Positions 19,161-27,288 of a stretch of 64,000 nt of DNA are shown here, one piece after another (within the stretch, counting starts at the first letter, position 1; every line of letters begins with the position of its first letter). The DNA comes from Streptomyces tendae (GTDB taxonomy: Bacteria; Actinomycetota; Actinomycetes; Streptomycetales; Streptomycetaceae): positions 70,285 through 134,284 of the forward strand of contig NZ_BMUY01000008.1 of NCBI RefSeq assembly GCF_014650435.1, given 5' to 3'. A program made the translations under genes and the position numbers. The notes beneath the pieces were generated by a model. It worked only from the letters and a program-made list of their open reading frames with translations. It was not told the DNA's origin and made no database searches.

Positions 19161-19349
19161 TCAGGTGACCCCGTAGAACCGTTCCGTCTCCTCCACGGCG
19201 GACTGGAACCGCTCGTCGAAGTCATCCCGAATGAGCGTCCGGACGACATAGTCCTGGACGCTCATTCCTCTTTTGGCCGCATGGTCCCGGAGCCGGTCGA
19301 GCAGCTCCCCGTCTATCCGCAGGCTGAGCACGCTGGTCCCCATGAGCAC
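19161..19349 (-). CDS. ribbon-helix-helix DNA-binding protein
   Basis: A 62-residue CopG/Arc-type protein. The beta-strand SVLSLRIDGELLDRL and helices RDHAAKRGMSVQDYVVRTLI make the ribbon-helix-helix fold, followed by a tail DDFDERFQSAVEETERFYGV. The GTG at 19349 and the ATG at 19343 are both possible starts. Such proteins are often antitoxins, but no toxin-sized frame is adjacent, so it is more likely a stand-alone regulator. It reads away from the MarR gene. Confidence 0.85.
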   Translation of the reverse strand: MLMGTSVLSLRIDGELLDRLRDHAAKRGMSVQDYVVRTLIRDDFDERFQSAVEETERFYGVT

Positions 19350-19477
19350 GAGGGTCGCCCGGGTCGGCCGGGTGATGCCTCCATTTCCGGAAACGACTCA
19401 CTCGTACGGGTGAACTGCTGGTTTCAGTGGCGGGCGTCACGGGCAGGCGGACGGTCGTGCGGTGGTATTTCGCGAGA

Positions 19478-19492
19478 CTAATGAGTTAGGCT
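19478..19492 (+). promoter_or_regulatory. MarR promoter and dyad operator
   Basis: TAGGCT (19487-19492) lies 7 nt before the MarR ATG as a leaderless -10. CTAA-TGAG-TTAG (19478-19489) is a 4-bp dyad overlapping it. An AT-rich dyad over the -10 of a MarR gene suggests autoregulation. Confidence 0.45.
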
Positions 19493-19499
19493 AAGGAAC

Positions 19500-19937
19500 A
19501 TGCCGGACCTCAAGCATGGCGACGACGCCGCCGCCGTGAACTCCCTGCGCTCCGCCGTGATGCGGTTGTCCCGCCGACTCAAGCACCAGCGGGTCGACGA
19601 GTCGCTCAGTCCCACCGAGATGTCGGTGCTGGGCACCCTGGGCCTGTGCGGCAGTGCGACCCCGGGCGAGCTGGCCCGCAAGGAACACGTCCAGCCGCCC
19701 TCGATGACCCGCATCGTGGCGCTGCTCGAGGCCAAGGGCCTGGTCCGGCTGGAGCCGCACCCCGAGGACCGGCGCCAGAAGGTCGTGACGCAGACCGAGC
19801 AGGCCGTGGTGATGCTCGAGGAGAGCCGCCGCAAGCGGAACGCGTTCCTGGCCACTCTGGTCGAGGGGCTCGACGAGGACGAGTGGGCGAAACTGCGCGC
19901 CGCCGCCCCCGTGCTGGAGAAGCTCGCACACAAGTAA
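19500..19937 (+). CDS. MarR-family regulator
   Basis: A 145-residue winged-helix regulator. The recognition region is LSPTEMSVLGTLGLCGSATP-GELARKEHVQPPSMTRIVALLEAKGLV. The wing contains the signature HPEDRRQKVV with the DxRxxx motif, followed by the dimerisation helices. The start codon is immediately downstream of a TAGGCT -10, so the mRNA is probably leaderless. The MFS transporter begins 27 nt after the stop, giving a classic MarR-efflux operon. It probably represses the operon until an aromatic or drug-like ligand binds. Confidence 0.93.
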   Translation: MPDLKHGDDAAAVNSLRSAVMRLSRRLKHQRVDESLSPTEMSVLGTLGLCGSATPGELARKEHVQPPSMTRIVALLEAKGLVRLEPHPEDRRQKVVTQTEQAVVMLEESRRKRNAFLATLVEGLDEDEWAKLRAAAPVLEKLAHK

Positions 19938-19964
19938 GGCAGTTCTCGCGAGGAGGCGAACCTT

Positions 19965-21332
19965 TTGAGTACGGGATCCGGAGCAGCTTCCGCCCCCGCA
20001 CCTGACGGCCCCGACAACCCGACCACCACGACCCCCGACGCCCCTCGCAGGACGTCGATGTTCGCCTCTCTCAAGGTCAGGAACTACCGCCTGTTCTTCA
20101 TGGGCCAGGTCGTCTCGAACATCGGCACCTGGATGCAGCGCATCGCCCAGGACTGGCTGGTGCTCAGCCTCACCGGCTCCTCGGCCGCCGTCGGCATCAC
20201 CACCGCCCTGCAGTTCCTGCCCATGCTCCTCTTCGGCCTCTACGGCGGCGTCCTCGTCGACCGCCTGCCCAAGCGGCCCACGCTGCTGGTCACCCAGTCC
20301 GCGATGGCCCTGACCGCGCTCGCCCTCGCCGTCCTCACCCTGAGCGGACACGTCCAGGTCTGGCACGTCTACGTCGCCGCCTTCGCGATGGGCCTGGCCA
20401 CCGTCATGGACAACCCGGCGCGCCAGACCTTCGTCTCCGAGCTGGTCGGCCGCGACCAGTTGCAGAACGCGGTCAGCATGAACTCGGCCAACTTCCAGTC
20501 CGCCCGGCTCGTCGGCCCCGCCGTCGCCGGTCTGATGATCACCGGGGTCGGCACCGGCTGGGCGTTCCTCGCCAACGGCCTGTCCTTCGTCGCGCCGCTC
20601 ACCTGCCTGCTGCTGATGCGCGCCCGCGAGCTGCACATCGTCCGGCCCGCCCCGCGCGGCAAGGGCCAGCTGCGCGCGGGCCTGCACTACGTGGCCGGCC
20701 GCCCCGAGCTGATCTGGACCATCGTGCTGGTCGGGTTCATCGGCACCTTCGGCTTCAACTTCCCGGTCTTCCTGTCCGCCTTCGCCGACGACGTCTTCCA
20801 CGCCGGTGCCGGCGCGTACAGCCTCTTCAACACCCTCATGGCCGTCGGCTCGCTGGCCGGCGCCCTGCTCGCAGCCCGCCGCGGCACCGCCCGGCTGCGC
20901 GTCCTGATCGCGGCGGCGCTCGGCTTCGGCGCCCTGGAGATCGTGGCCTCGACCGCGCCCGAGCTGTGGCTCTTCGCGCTGCTCATGGTGCCGATCGGCG
21001 TCTTCAGCATGACCGTCAACGTCACCGCCAACACCAGCATCCAGATGTCCACCGACCCGGCCATGCGGGGCCGTGTGATGGCCCTGTACATGATGGTCTT
21101 CCTCGGCGGGTCCCCGGTCGGCGCCCCGATCGTCGGCTGGGTCACCGACACCTACGGCGCCCGGGTCGGCTTCGCCGCGGGCGGCGCGGTGGCCGCCACC
21201 GCCGCGCTCGTCATCGGCCTGGTCCTGGCCCGCGTCGGCAACCTGCGCCTGTCGGTCGGCTGGCACCGCGGCCACCCGCAGGTCCGCTTCGTGGCGCGCG
21301 AGCGCCGGGAGGCACTGGCACCGGCGGCGTAG
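19965..21332 (+). CDS. MFS transporter, EntS-like
   Basis: A 455-residue MFS_3-type exporter. The TTG start at 19965 follows a strong AGGAGG. After a Pro/Thr-rich tail of about 30 residues comes FASLKVRNYRLFFMGQVVSN-IGTWMQRIAQDWLVL, typical of the enterobactin-exporter (EntS) branch. MFS-A-like GVLVDRLPKRPTLL and VMDNPARQTFVSELVGR also fit. About 12 helices. It is co-transcribed with the MarR regulator, which suggests inducible efflux. Substrate unknown. Confidence 0.93.
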   Translation: MSTGSGAASAPAPDGPDNPTTTTPDAPRRTSMFASLKVRNYRLFFMGQVVSNIGTWMQRIAQDWLVLSLTGSSAAVGITTALQFLPMLLFGLYGGVLVDRLPKRPTLLVTQSAMALTALALAVLTLSGHVQVWHVYVAAFAMGLATVMDNPARQTFVSELVGRDQLQNAVSMNSANFQSARLVGPAVAGLMITGVGTGWAFLANGLSFVAPLTCLLLMRARELHIVRPAPRGKGQLRAGLHYVAGRPELIWTIVLVGFIGTFGFNFPVFLSAFADDVFHAGAGAYSLFNTLMAVGSLAGALLAARRGTARLRVLIAAALGFGALEIVASTAPELWLFALLMVPIGVFSMTVNVTANTSIQMSTDPAMRGRVMALYMMVFLGGSPVGAPIVGWVTDTYGARVGFAAGGAVAATAALVIGLVLARVGNLRLSVGWHRGHPQVRFVARERREALAPAA

Positions 21333-21376
21333 GAGATCCGGGGGACTGTGCGGCGGGGCTCTGCGAGGCTGGCGGC

Positions 21377-21949
21377 ATGAGACTGTTCGCCGCCGTGCTG
21401 CCGCCCGAGGACGTCACCGCCGCGCTCGCCGACGAGGTGGCCGTGCTGCGGGGGCTGCCCGGTGCGGACGGGCTGCGGTGGACCGGCCGCCCGGGGTGGC
21501 ACCTCACCCTCGCCTTCTACGGCGAGGTCGACGACGACCTCCTACCCGACCTGTCGGCCCGCCTGGAGCGGGCGGCCCGCCGCACCGCGCCCTTCGAGCT
21601 GGCGCTGCGCGGAGGCGGCCAGTTCGGGCGCGGGCGGGCGCTGTGGGCGGGCGCCGAGGGCGGCCTGGCGACCCTGCGGCTGCTGGCCGACCGGGCGGAG
21701 TCGGCGGGACGCAGGGCGGGCGTCGAGATGGGCGAGCACCGGCGCTACAAGCCCCACCTGACCCTGGCCCGCAGCAGGCAGTCCTTCGACGTCCGCCCCT
21801 ACGTCGAGGCGCTGTCCGGCTTCACCGGCCCCACCTGGACCGTGACCGACCTGGCACTGGTCCGCAGCAACCTGCCGGAGTCGGGCGTGCCGGGCGAGCA
21901 GCCCCGTTACGAGGCGGTCGCCCGCAGCCCGCTCGGCGCAGCCGGTTAG
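21377..21949 (+). CDS. thpR: RNA 2',3'-cyclic phosphodiesterase
   Basis: A 190-residue 2H phosphoesterase (also called 2'-5' RNA ligase). It begins MRLFAAVLPPEDV. The two catalytic HxT motifs are HLTLAF near residue 41 and HLTLAR near residue 130. The family acts on 2',3'-cyclic phosphates of RNA; the biological substrate in actinobacteria is uncertain. The ATG at 21377 is 6 nt after GAGGCT, a plausible leaderless -10. The small membrane peptide at 21960 follows in the same direction. Confidence 0.93.
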   Translation: MRLFAAVLPPEDVTAALADEVAVLRGLPGADGLRWTGRPGWHLTLAFYGEVDDDLLPDLSARLERAARRTAPFELALRGGGQFGRGRALWAGAEGGLATLRLLADRAESAGRRAGVEMGEHRRYKPHLTLARSRQSFDVRPYVEALSGFTGPTWTVTDLALVRSNLPESGVPGEQPRYEAVARSPLGAAG

Positions 21950-21959
21950 GCTCGGGGGC

Positions 21960-22046
21960 GTGGAACCGAAGACCCGTAACCGGATCATGGCCGGTGTGCT
22001 CGTGCTGATGCTCGTCGTGGTGGCGGTGGCGGCGGCCCTCGGCTGA
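21960..22046 (+). CDS. SGM_5486-type small membrane peptide, 28 aa
   Basis: A 28-residue single-helix protein (MEPKTRNRIMAGVLV then LMLVVVAVAAALG when GTG is read as Met). The GTG at 21960 lies exactly 7 nt after a TAGGCT -10 hexamer (21947-21952), so it should have its own leaderless transcript. I remember this sequence type as the 'SGM_5486 family transporter-associated protein' of Streptomyces. That name implies association with a transporter, and the closest candidates here are the MFS exporter or the reductase region. The positive N-terminus and one hydrophobic helix predict a cytoplasmic-N membrane peptide. Confidence 0.65.
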   Translation: MEPKTRNRIMAGVLVLMLVVVAVAAALG

Positions 22047-22090
22047 CCGGCCCGTGGGGCGGCCGCCGCCCCGCTCATCGCCTCACCCCG

Positions 22091-23083
22091 CTACCAGGCG
22101 AAGGCCTCCGGGGAGGGCCCGGGACCCGGGAAGACCTCGTCGAGCCCGGTCAGCAGCTCGTCCGACAGCTCCAGCTCCACGGCCCTGAGCGCCGACGCGA
22201 GCTGCTCGGCGGTGCGCGGCCCCACGATCGGACCGGTCACGCCGGGCCGGGTCAGCAGCCAGGCCAGCGCCGTCTCGCCCGGTTCGACGCCGTGCTTGTC
22301 GAGCAGGTCCTCGTACGCCTGGACCTGCGCCCGCTGCGCGGGGTCGGCCAGGGCGTCGGCCGCGCGCCCCGAGGCCCGGCGACCGCCCTGGACCTCCTTC
22401 TTGATGACCCCGCCGAGCAGCCCGCCGTGCAGCGGGGACCACGGGATGACGCCGAGGCCGTACTCCTGCGCGGCCGGGATCACCTCCATCTCGGCACGCC
22501 GCTCCGCCAGGTTGTACAGGCACTGCTCGCTGACCAGGCCGATGGTGCCGCCGCGCCGGGCGGCGGTCTCGTTGGCCTGCGCGATCTTGTACCCGGGGAA
22601 GTTCGACGACCCGGCGTACAGCACCTTGCCCTGCTGGACCAGGGTGTCGATCGCCTGCCAGATCTCGTCGAAGCCGGTGGCGCGGTCGATGTGGTGGAAC
22701 TGGTACAGGTCGATGTGGTCGGTCCGCAGCCGCTTCAGGCTGGCGTCCACCGCCCGCCGGATGTTCACGGCGGACAGCTTGTCGTGGTTGGGCCACGCCT
22801 CGCCGTCGGCGCCCATGTTGCCGTACACCTTGGTGGCGATGACGGTCTTGTCGCGCCGGTCGCCGCCCTTGGCGAACCAGTTGCCGATGATCTCCTCGGT
22901 GCGGCCCTTGTTCTCGCCCCAGCCGTACACGTTGGCGGTGTCGAAGAAGTTGATGCCGGCGTCCAGCGCCGCGTCCATGATGGCGTGGCTGTCGGCCTCG
23001 TCGGTCTGCGGACCGAAGTTCATGGTGCCGAGGACGAGCCGGCTGACCTTGAGTCCCGTGCGTCCGAGCTGCGTGTACTTCAT
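22091..23083 (-). CDS. aldo/keto reductase
   Basis: A 330-residue NADPH-dependent (beta/alpha)8 oxidoreductase. The catalytic tetrad is visible: Asp and Tyr in FFDTANVYGWGENKGRTE, Lys in VIATKVYG, His in YQFHHIDR. The NADP site GSSNFPGYKIAQAN and the C-terminal IVGPRTAEQLASAL are intact. The ATG at 23083 (MKYTQLGRTGLKVSRLVLGT) matches the family's usual start. The natural carbonyl substrate is unknown. It is followed upstream on the same strand by the Uma2 gene, 48 bp away. Confidence 0.93.
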   Translation of the reverse strand: MKYTQLGRTGLKVSRLVLGTMNFGPQTDEADSHAIMDAALDAGINFFDTANVYGWGENKGRTEEIIGNWFAKGGDRRDKTVIATKVYGNMGADGEAWPNHDKLSAVNIRRAVDASLKRLRTDHIDLYQFHHIDRATGFDEIWQAIDTLVQQGKVLYAGSSNFPGYKIAQANETAARRGGTIGLVSEQCLYNLAERRAEMEVIPAAQEYGLGVIPWSPLHGGLLGGVIKKEVQGGRRASGRAADALADPAQRAQVQAYEDLLDKHGVEPGETALAWLLTRPGVTGPIVGPRTAEQLASALRAVELELSDELLTGLDEVFPGPGPSPEAFAW

Positions 23084-23131
23084 GGTCCCCAAGCCAACGA
23101 CTTGGAGTGCGCTCCAGGCAAGCGGGCCCGC

Positions 23132-23725
23132 TCAGTCGCGGGGGAAGTCGGCTGTCCTGAGAGTGAGGCCCAGGTGCGTGTTTGTCATGTCTACGATTCC
23201 GCCGTACTCGATGGAGGTGTCGGTCACGTAGATGCCGTCCTTGGGGTGGGTGAACAAGCGGCACCTGCGTGCATAGGGGTCAGCGATGAGATAGACCGGT
23301 ACCTCCGCGAGGGCGTAGGCGGTCTTCTTGGCTTCGTAGTCGTTCCGCGCCGTGCCTCTGGAAATGACTTCGGCCACGAACTCGACATCCGCGTAGCGCC
23401 ACTTGCCGTTGGCGTCCTTCTTCGCCCCAGCTTTGATCTTGGCGACGTCCGGACAGAACCCGTTCTCGTGGCCGGGGAAGTCGATGCGGACGTCCGAGAG
23501 GATCCTCGCCTGCCGCCGGCCGAAGTGATCTTCCAGAGCCCAAAGAATCTCGAGGATGGTTTCCCAGTGGATGTCCCGCTGCGGTGCCATGTAGACAACC
23601 CCCCCGACGACCTCGACCTTGTAACCCTCGGGGACGGGCATCCTCTCGAGTCGCTCGAACATCTCGTCGAGTCGACGCGTGTTGTCGCTCTCGGCCATCG
23701 CGATCCTGTCGTCAAGGACGGTCAT
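23132..23725 (-). CDS. Uma2-family (DUF820) PD-(D/E)xK nuclease
   Basis: A 197-residue Uma2 protein. The restriction-endonuclease-like core contains CPDVAKIKAG (PD motif) and ADVEFVAEVISRGTARNDYE with a following KK (ExK-like), then PVYLIADPYARRCRLFTHP. The ATG at 23725 has GGAGGAG 8 nt upstream. The family is very abundant in cyanobacteria and streptomycetes, often in many paralogues. Its target DNA is unknown. Confidence 0.9.
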   Translation of the reverse strand: MTVLDDRIAMAESDNTRRLDEMFERLERMPVPEGYKVEVVGGVVYMAPQRDIHWETILEILWALEDHFGRRQARILSDVRIDFPGHENGFCPDVAKIKAGAKKDANGKWRYADVEFVAEVISRGTARNDYEAKKTAYALAEVPVYLIADPYARRCRLFTHPKDGIYVTDTSIEYGGIVDMTNTHLGLTLRTADFPRD

Positions 23726-23815
23726 CGTGGCGCTCCTCCCCGGCTGACCCAACGACGAGTACAGCCGCGCGGTACAACGATACGCACGGCGACCTGGACA
23801 CGGGAGGACGCGCAT

Positions 23816-24580
23816 ATGCCAGAGCGGGACCGGGACCGCACCGACCACCTCGTCGCCCTCGTCCGGCGCCACCTCGACGAGGACGGCGACGTGCTCGGCG
23901 TCTACGCGCACGGCTCGGCCACCCTCGGCGGGCTGCGCCCGTACAGCGACCTCGATCTCCTCGTCGTCCTGGCGCGTCCGACGACGTACGGGCAACGCGC
24001 GCGGCTCACCGGGGAGTTGCTCGGCGTGTCCGGCGGCGAAGGGCGCCCCGTCGAGCTGATCGCCGTGGTGCGGGACGAGGTCCGGCCCTGGCGGTATCCG
24101 CCCCGCCGGGAGTACCTGTACGGCGAGTGGCTGCGCGACGCCTACGAACGCGGCGCCGTCCCGGAGCCGGAGGACGACCCCGACCTCGCCCCGCTCCTGA
24201 CCATGGTGCTGCGCGCCGACGCCCCGCTGTACGGCCCGCCGCCCGCGGCCCTGCTCGACCCCGTGCCGCACTTCGACCTGCGGCGGGCGATCACCGCCGG
24301 GGTGCCGGAGCTGCTGGGCGAGCTGGAGTCGGACACGCGCAACGTGCTGCTCACCCTCGCCCGCGTCTGGAGCACGCTCGTCACCGGTGACATCCGGTCG
24401 AAGGACGCGGCGGCGGACTGGGCCCTGGGGCGGCTGCCTGCCCCGTACCGGCCGCCGCTCGCCCACGCGCGCGCCGTCTACCTCGGACAGGAGACGGAGG
24501 ACTGGAACGGCCGGGCCGTGCGGTCCTGTGCCGACCGGCTGGTCCGGGAGATCCGGGCGGCCTACGAGGCGGGGGAGTAG
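23816..24580 (+). CDS. aminoglycoside nucleotidyltransferase-like (ANT/DUF4111)
   Basis: A 254-residue nucleotidyltransferase. The polymerase-beta signature is YAHGSATLGGLRPYSDLDLL (GS then DxD) near residue 30. It is followed by a DUF4111 C-terminal helical domain (LLTLARVWSTLVTGDIRSKD-AAADWALGRLP) as in AadA-type streptomycin/spectinomycin adenylyltransferases. The ATG at 23816 follows GGGAGGACGC. Resistance activity is possible but not proven; chromosomal homologues in Streptomyces often have no known phenotype. The 3' end overlaps the SGNH gene by 19 bp. Confidence 0.88.
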   Translation: MPERDRDRTDHLVALVRRHLDEDGDVLGVYAHGSATLGGLRPYSDLDLLVVLARPTTYGQRARLTGELLGVSGGEGRPVELIAVVRDEVRPWRYPPRREYLYGEWLRDAYERGAVPEPEDDPDLAPLLTMVLRADAPLYGPPPAALLDPVPHFDLRRAITAGVPELLGELESDTRNVLLTLARVWSTLVTGDIRSKDAAADWALGRLPAPYRPPLAHARAVYLGQETEDWNGRAVRSCADRLVREIRAAYEAGE

Positions 24581-25242
24581 GGCCCGCCCAGCCCCCACTC
24601 CTCGTCCATCGCCGTCGCGAACGCCTCCGCGATCCGGTGCTCGCCGCTCTCGTTGGGGTGCGTGCCGTCGTAGGTGTCCGTGTGGAAGTCGTACGCGGGT
24701 GGCGGCGGGACGAACAGCAGCGGGGAGCGCGGGTCGTCGAGGTCGGTGGTGGTCTTCGCCAGGAGTTCGTTGAAGTGGGCGACCTGTTCGGCGAAGGTGT
24801 CGTCCGCGTCCACCCGGATGTTGTGCAGCACCGGCATCACGGCCACGCGCACGCGTGGGTTCGCCGAGCGCGCGTTCGCCACGAAGGCGCGGACGTTGTC
24901 GTTGGTCTGCTCGGCGTTGGTGTAGAAGCCCAGGTCGATCAGGCCCAGGGAGACCAGGAGCACGTCCGCGCGGCAGGCCCGTACCGTCTCCGCGATCAGC
25001 GGGGCCATGTGGTGCCAGCCCTCGCCCCAGCCGGCCAGGTGGGCGCGGGGGAAGTCGGGATCGGCGTAGGCGTACGAGGTGGGCGCGTCCGTCACCTGGT
25101 CGTGGAGGGTCTCGCGCGGGCCGACGAAGGTGAAGGGGCGGCCGTAGGAGTCGCGCAGGTGCTGCCACAGCCGGTAGCGCCACGTGTGTTCGCCGGCGCT
25201 CCCGATCGTCATGGAGTCACCGACGAACATGAACCTGAGCAT
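24562..25242 (-). CDS. SGNH/GDSL hydrolase
   Basis: A 226-residue esterase-like protein. Block I is FVGDSMTIG (Ser nucleophile). The Gly block is near WGEGWHH. Block III, normally GxND, reads LGLIDLG. Block V is DGTHPNESGEHRIA (Asp and His). The Asn of block III, which helps form the oxyanion hole, therefore appears replaced. No signal peptide is present, so it acts in the cytoplasm or is a non-standard export. ATG at 25242. It is convergent with the nucleotidyltransferase, with a 19-bp overlap. Confidence 0.85.
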   Translation of the reverse strand: MLRFMFVGDSMTIGSAGEHTWRYRLWQHLRDSYGRPFTFVGPRETLHDQVTDAPTSYAYADPDFPRAHLAGWGEGWHHMAPLIAETVRACRADVLLVSLGLIDLGFYTNAEQTNDNVRAFVANARSANPRVRVAVMPVLHNIRVDADDTFAEQVAHFNELLAKTTTDLDDPRSPLLFVPPPPAYDFHTDTYDGTHPNESGEHRIAEAFATAMDEEWGLGGPYSPAS

Positions 25243-25354
25243 CCGCTCATCATGGACGATCGGCCTGGTCGGCGCGATGTGAGCCCGACCACGCAGGGTG
25301 ACCGAGGGGGTGACCGCCGACGTGAACGCCCGCGCGGGATGGCAGGCTTGGCGC

Positions 25355-26341
25355 ATGCGCCGACCCTTCGCCCTCCTCGCCGCGGCCCTTCTCGTGGGTG
25401 CGTTCGCCGTGCCCGCCTCAGCGGCGGACGGGGGCGACGCGCCCGCCGGGAGCGACGGGTTCACGATCAAGGACCCGCGCATCACCGAGTCCAGCGGCCT
25501 CGCCGCGTCCCGCCTGCACCCCGGCATCTACTGGACCCACAACGACCAGGACACCGGCCCGTACATCTACGCCGTGGACGGCGCCACCGGCGAGACCGTC
25601 GCCCGCGTCGCGCTGTCCGGCGTCGGCACACCGCGTGACGTGGAAGCGATCGGCATCGGACCCGGGAACAAGATCTTCGTCGGTGACATCGGCGACAACG
25701 ACGGCGTGACCTGGCCGTACGTGTGGATCTACGAGCTGCCCGAGCCGACGGAGCTGAAGGACCAGACGGTCAGGGCGACGCAGTACGTGGTGAAGTACGC
25801 GGACGGTTCCCGCGACGCGGAGTCGATGCTGGTCCACCCGAAGACCGGGCGGGTCTACATCATCGACAAGAACGAGGACGGCGGGCACCTGTACGAGGGC
25901 CCGGCGAAGCTGTCGTCCTCCGGGAGCAACGTCTTCAAGCCCACCGTGCCCGTGGACCTGTGGGCGACGGACGCCGCGTTCTCCCCGGACGGCGAGCAGT
26001 TCGCCGTGCGCGGCTATCTCGGGGGCATCTGGTACGACTGGAACGGCGGGAAGATCCAGCGCAAGGGGCGGATCAGCGTGCCCCTGGGGCAGGGCGAGTC
26101 CGCCACCTACACCACCGACGGCAAGAAACTGCTGCTCGGCATGGAGGGCGCCAACAGCCCAGTGAAGGCGGAGGACGTGCCGGGCAAGGGCGGCGGTTCC
26201 GGCGGCGGTTCCGACGCCTCGGGCGGGGACTCCGCCGGGTCCGACGGCCCGGGCGGGGTCACGCTCAAGGTCGGCGCGGTCGGGCTGGTCCTCGCCCTCG
26301 CGGCTCTGCTCGGCCTACGCCGGCTGTCCCGGCGCCGCTGA
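25355..26341 (+). CDS. secreted beta-propeller-like protein with C-terminal anchor
   Basis: A 328-residue exported protein. Signal peptide MRRPFALLAAALLVGAFAVP with an ASA cleavage site near residue 26. The mature part (ESSGLAASRLHPGIYWTHND, VGDIGDNDG, AESMLVHPKTGRVYIIDK, WATDAAFSPDGEQFAVR) resembles an esterase-like or WD40/propeller fold with an SDR-rich strand pattern. It then has a Gly/Ser-rich spacer and a C-terminal helix with RRLSRRR, which anchors it to the membrane without an LPxTG sorting motif. The ATG at 25355 is 6 nt after CAGGCT (leaderless -10). Function unknown. The 3' end overlaps the TetR gene by 27 bp. Confidence 0.85.
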   Translation: MRRPFALLAAALLVGAFAVPASAADGGDAPAGSDGFTIKDPRITESSGLAASRLHPGIYWTHNDQDTGPYIYAVDGATGETVARVALSGVGTPRDVEAIGIGPGNKIFVGDIGDNDGVTWPYVWIYELPEPTELKDQTVRATQYVVKYADGSRDAESMLVHPKTGRVYIIDKNEDGGHLYEGPAKLSSSGSNVFKPTVPVDLWATDAAFSPDGEQFAVRGYLGGIWYDWNGGKIQRKGRISVPLGQGESATYTTDGKKLLLGMEGANSPVKAEDVPGKGGGSGGGSDASGGDSAGSDGPGGVTLKVGAVGLVLALAALLGLRRLSRRR

Positions 26342-27193
26342 GCCGTCCGCCGGGGCCGGGGCGTCCGGGGTGGGCGGGCCGTCCGGGGTGAGCGGGCCGT
26401 CCGGGGTGGCCGGGCCGTCCGGGGTGGCCGGATCCGCCGCCGCCCGGCGCGCGGTCACCAGTACCTCCAGCCCGTCCAGGATGCGCTGCAGCCCGAACTC
26501 GAAGTGGTCGAAGCCGGTGCCGAAGGCGTCCTCGGAGAGGGTGGACAGCACCGGGTAGCGCCCGCTGTTCATCGCCTCGACCAGCGCCGGCTCCTGGGCC
26601 TGCCAGAACTCCGCGTCCGTCAGCCCGGAGCTGCGCTCGGCCTCCCGCTCGTACACCTGCGTGCGGGCGGCCCCGACGACGTACCCGTCGATCATGACGA
26701 TCACCGAGACCAGCTCGGGGTCGGACAGGCCCATCGGTTTGATGCGGGAGAGCACCCTCTCCATGCCGTCCAGGGCGGACGGGCCGAGGATCGGGCGCGA
26801 CTGGTTGACCTCCAGCAGCCAGGTGTGGCGGCGGTAGAGGGCGAGCGTGGCGTGGCCGAGGGCGTGGAGCGCCGTCCGCCAGCCGCCGTCGCCGAGGTCG
26901 GCGGGGTTCTCGGACGGGCGTTGCACGCGGTCCAGCATCAGGTCGAGCAGCTCGCCCTTGCCGGGGACGTAGCGGTACAGGGACATCGTGCCGGTGCCCA
27001 GCTCGGTGGCGATCCGGCGCATCGAGACCGCGCCGAGCCCGTCCCGGTCGGCGACCTCGACGGCGGCCTCCACGATCCGCTCCAGCGTCAGTCCCGGCCT
27101 CGGGCCCCGGCTGGGGCGTCGGCCGGTGTCCCACAACAGTTCGAGGGTGCGGCCGATGTCGCCGCTGCCGCTGGTCTCCGTACCGCTTGCCAT
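26315..27193 (-). CDS. TetR-family repressor of the adjacent ABC exporter
   Basis: A 292-residue TetR regulator with the TetR_C tetracycline-repressor-type C-domain. The HTH is LERIVEAAVEVADRDGLGAV and SMRRIATELGTGTMSLYRYV. The C-terminal tail is unusual: about four 6-residue repeats of TPDGP type, encoded by an 18-bp tandem repeat at 26367-26435. TAAACT ends 6 nt before the ATG at 27193, so the transcript is probably leaderless. It is divergent from drrAB-like genes, and the 95-bp gap holds two identical palindromes, which makes it the likely repressor of both. Confidence 0.93.
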   Translation of the reverse strand: MASGTETSGSGDIGRTLELLWDTGRRPSRGPRPGLTLERIVEAAVEVADRDGLGAVSMRRIATELGTGTMSLYRYVPGKGELLDLMLDRVQRPSENPADLGDGGWRTALHALGHATLALYRRHTWLLEVNQSRPILGPSALDGMERVLSRIKPMGLSDPELVSVIVMIDGYVVGAARTQVYEREAERSSGLTDAEFWQAQEPALVEAMNSGRYPVLSTLSEDAFGTGFDHFEFGLQRILDGLEVLVTARRAAADPATPDGPATPDGPLTPDGPPTPDAPAPADGSAAPGQPA

Positions 27194-27225
27194 GCGGTCA
27201 GTTTAGAACCGTGCCAAGAAACTGA

Positions 27226-27259
27226 GTACGGTGTACGCGTAATCGGGTACGGTGTACCC
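27226..27259. promoter_or_regulatory. two tandem TetR operators
   Basis: GTACGGTGTAC occurs at 27226-27236 and again at 27247-27257, 21 bp apart, two helical turns. The second copy extends to a perfect dyad, GGGTAC-GGT-GTACCC (27245-27259). Placed between the divergent TetR and ABC genes, they are probably bound by two repressor dimers on one face. Confidence 0.7.
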
Positions 27260-27288
27260 AGTTGGGAAGTGGAAGGGGGCTGGGACTC

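Noticed and set aside
19161..19349. Toxin-antitoxin pair based on the ribbon-helix-helix protein
   Set aside because: No adjacent toxin-sized reading with a family signature; the neighbours are a permease and a divergent MarR gene.
23816..24580. Recently acquired antibiotic-resistance gene
   Set aside because: Composition matches neighbours, no mobile element is nearby, and the family occurs widely in Streptomyces chromosomes.
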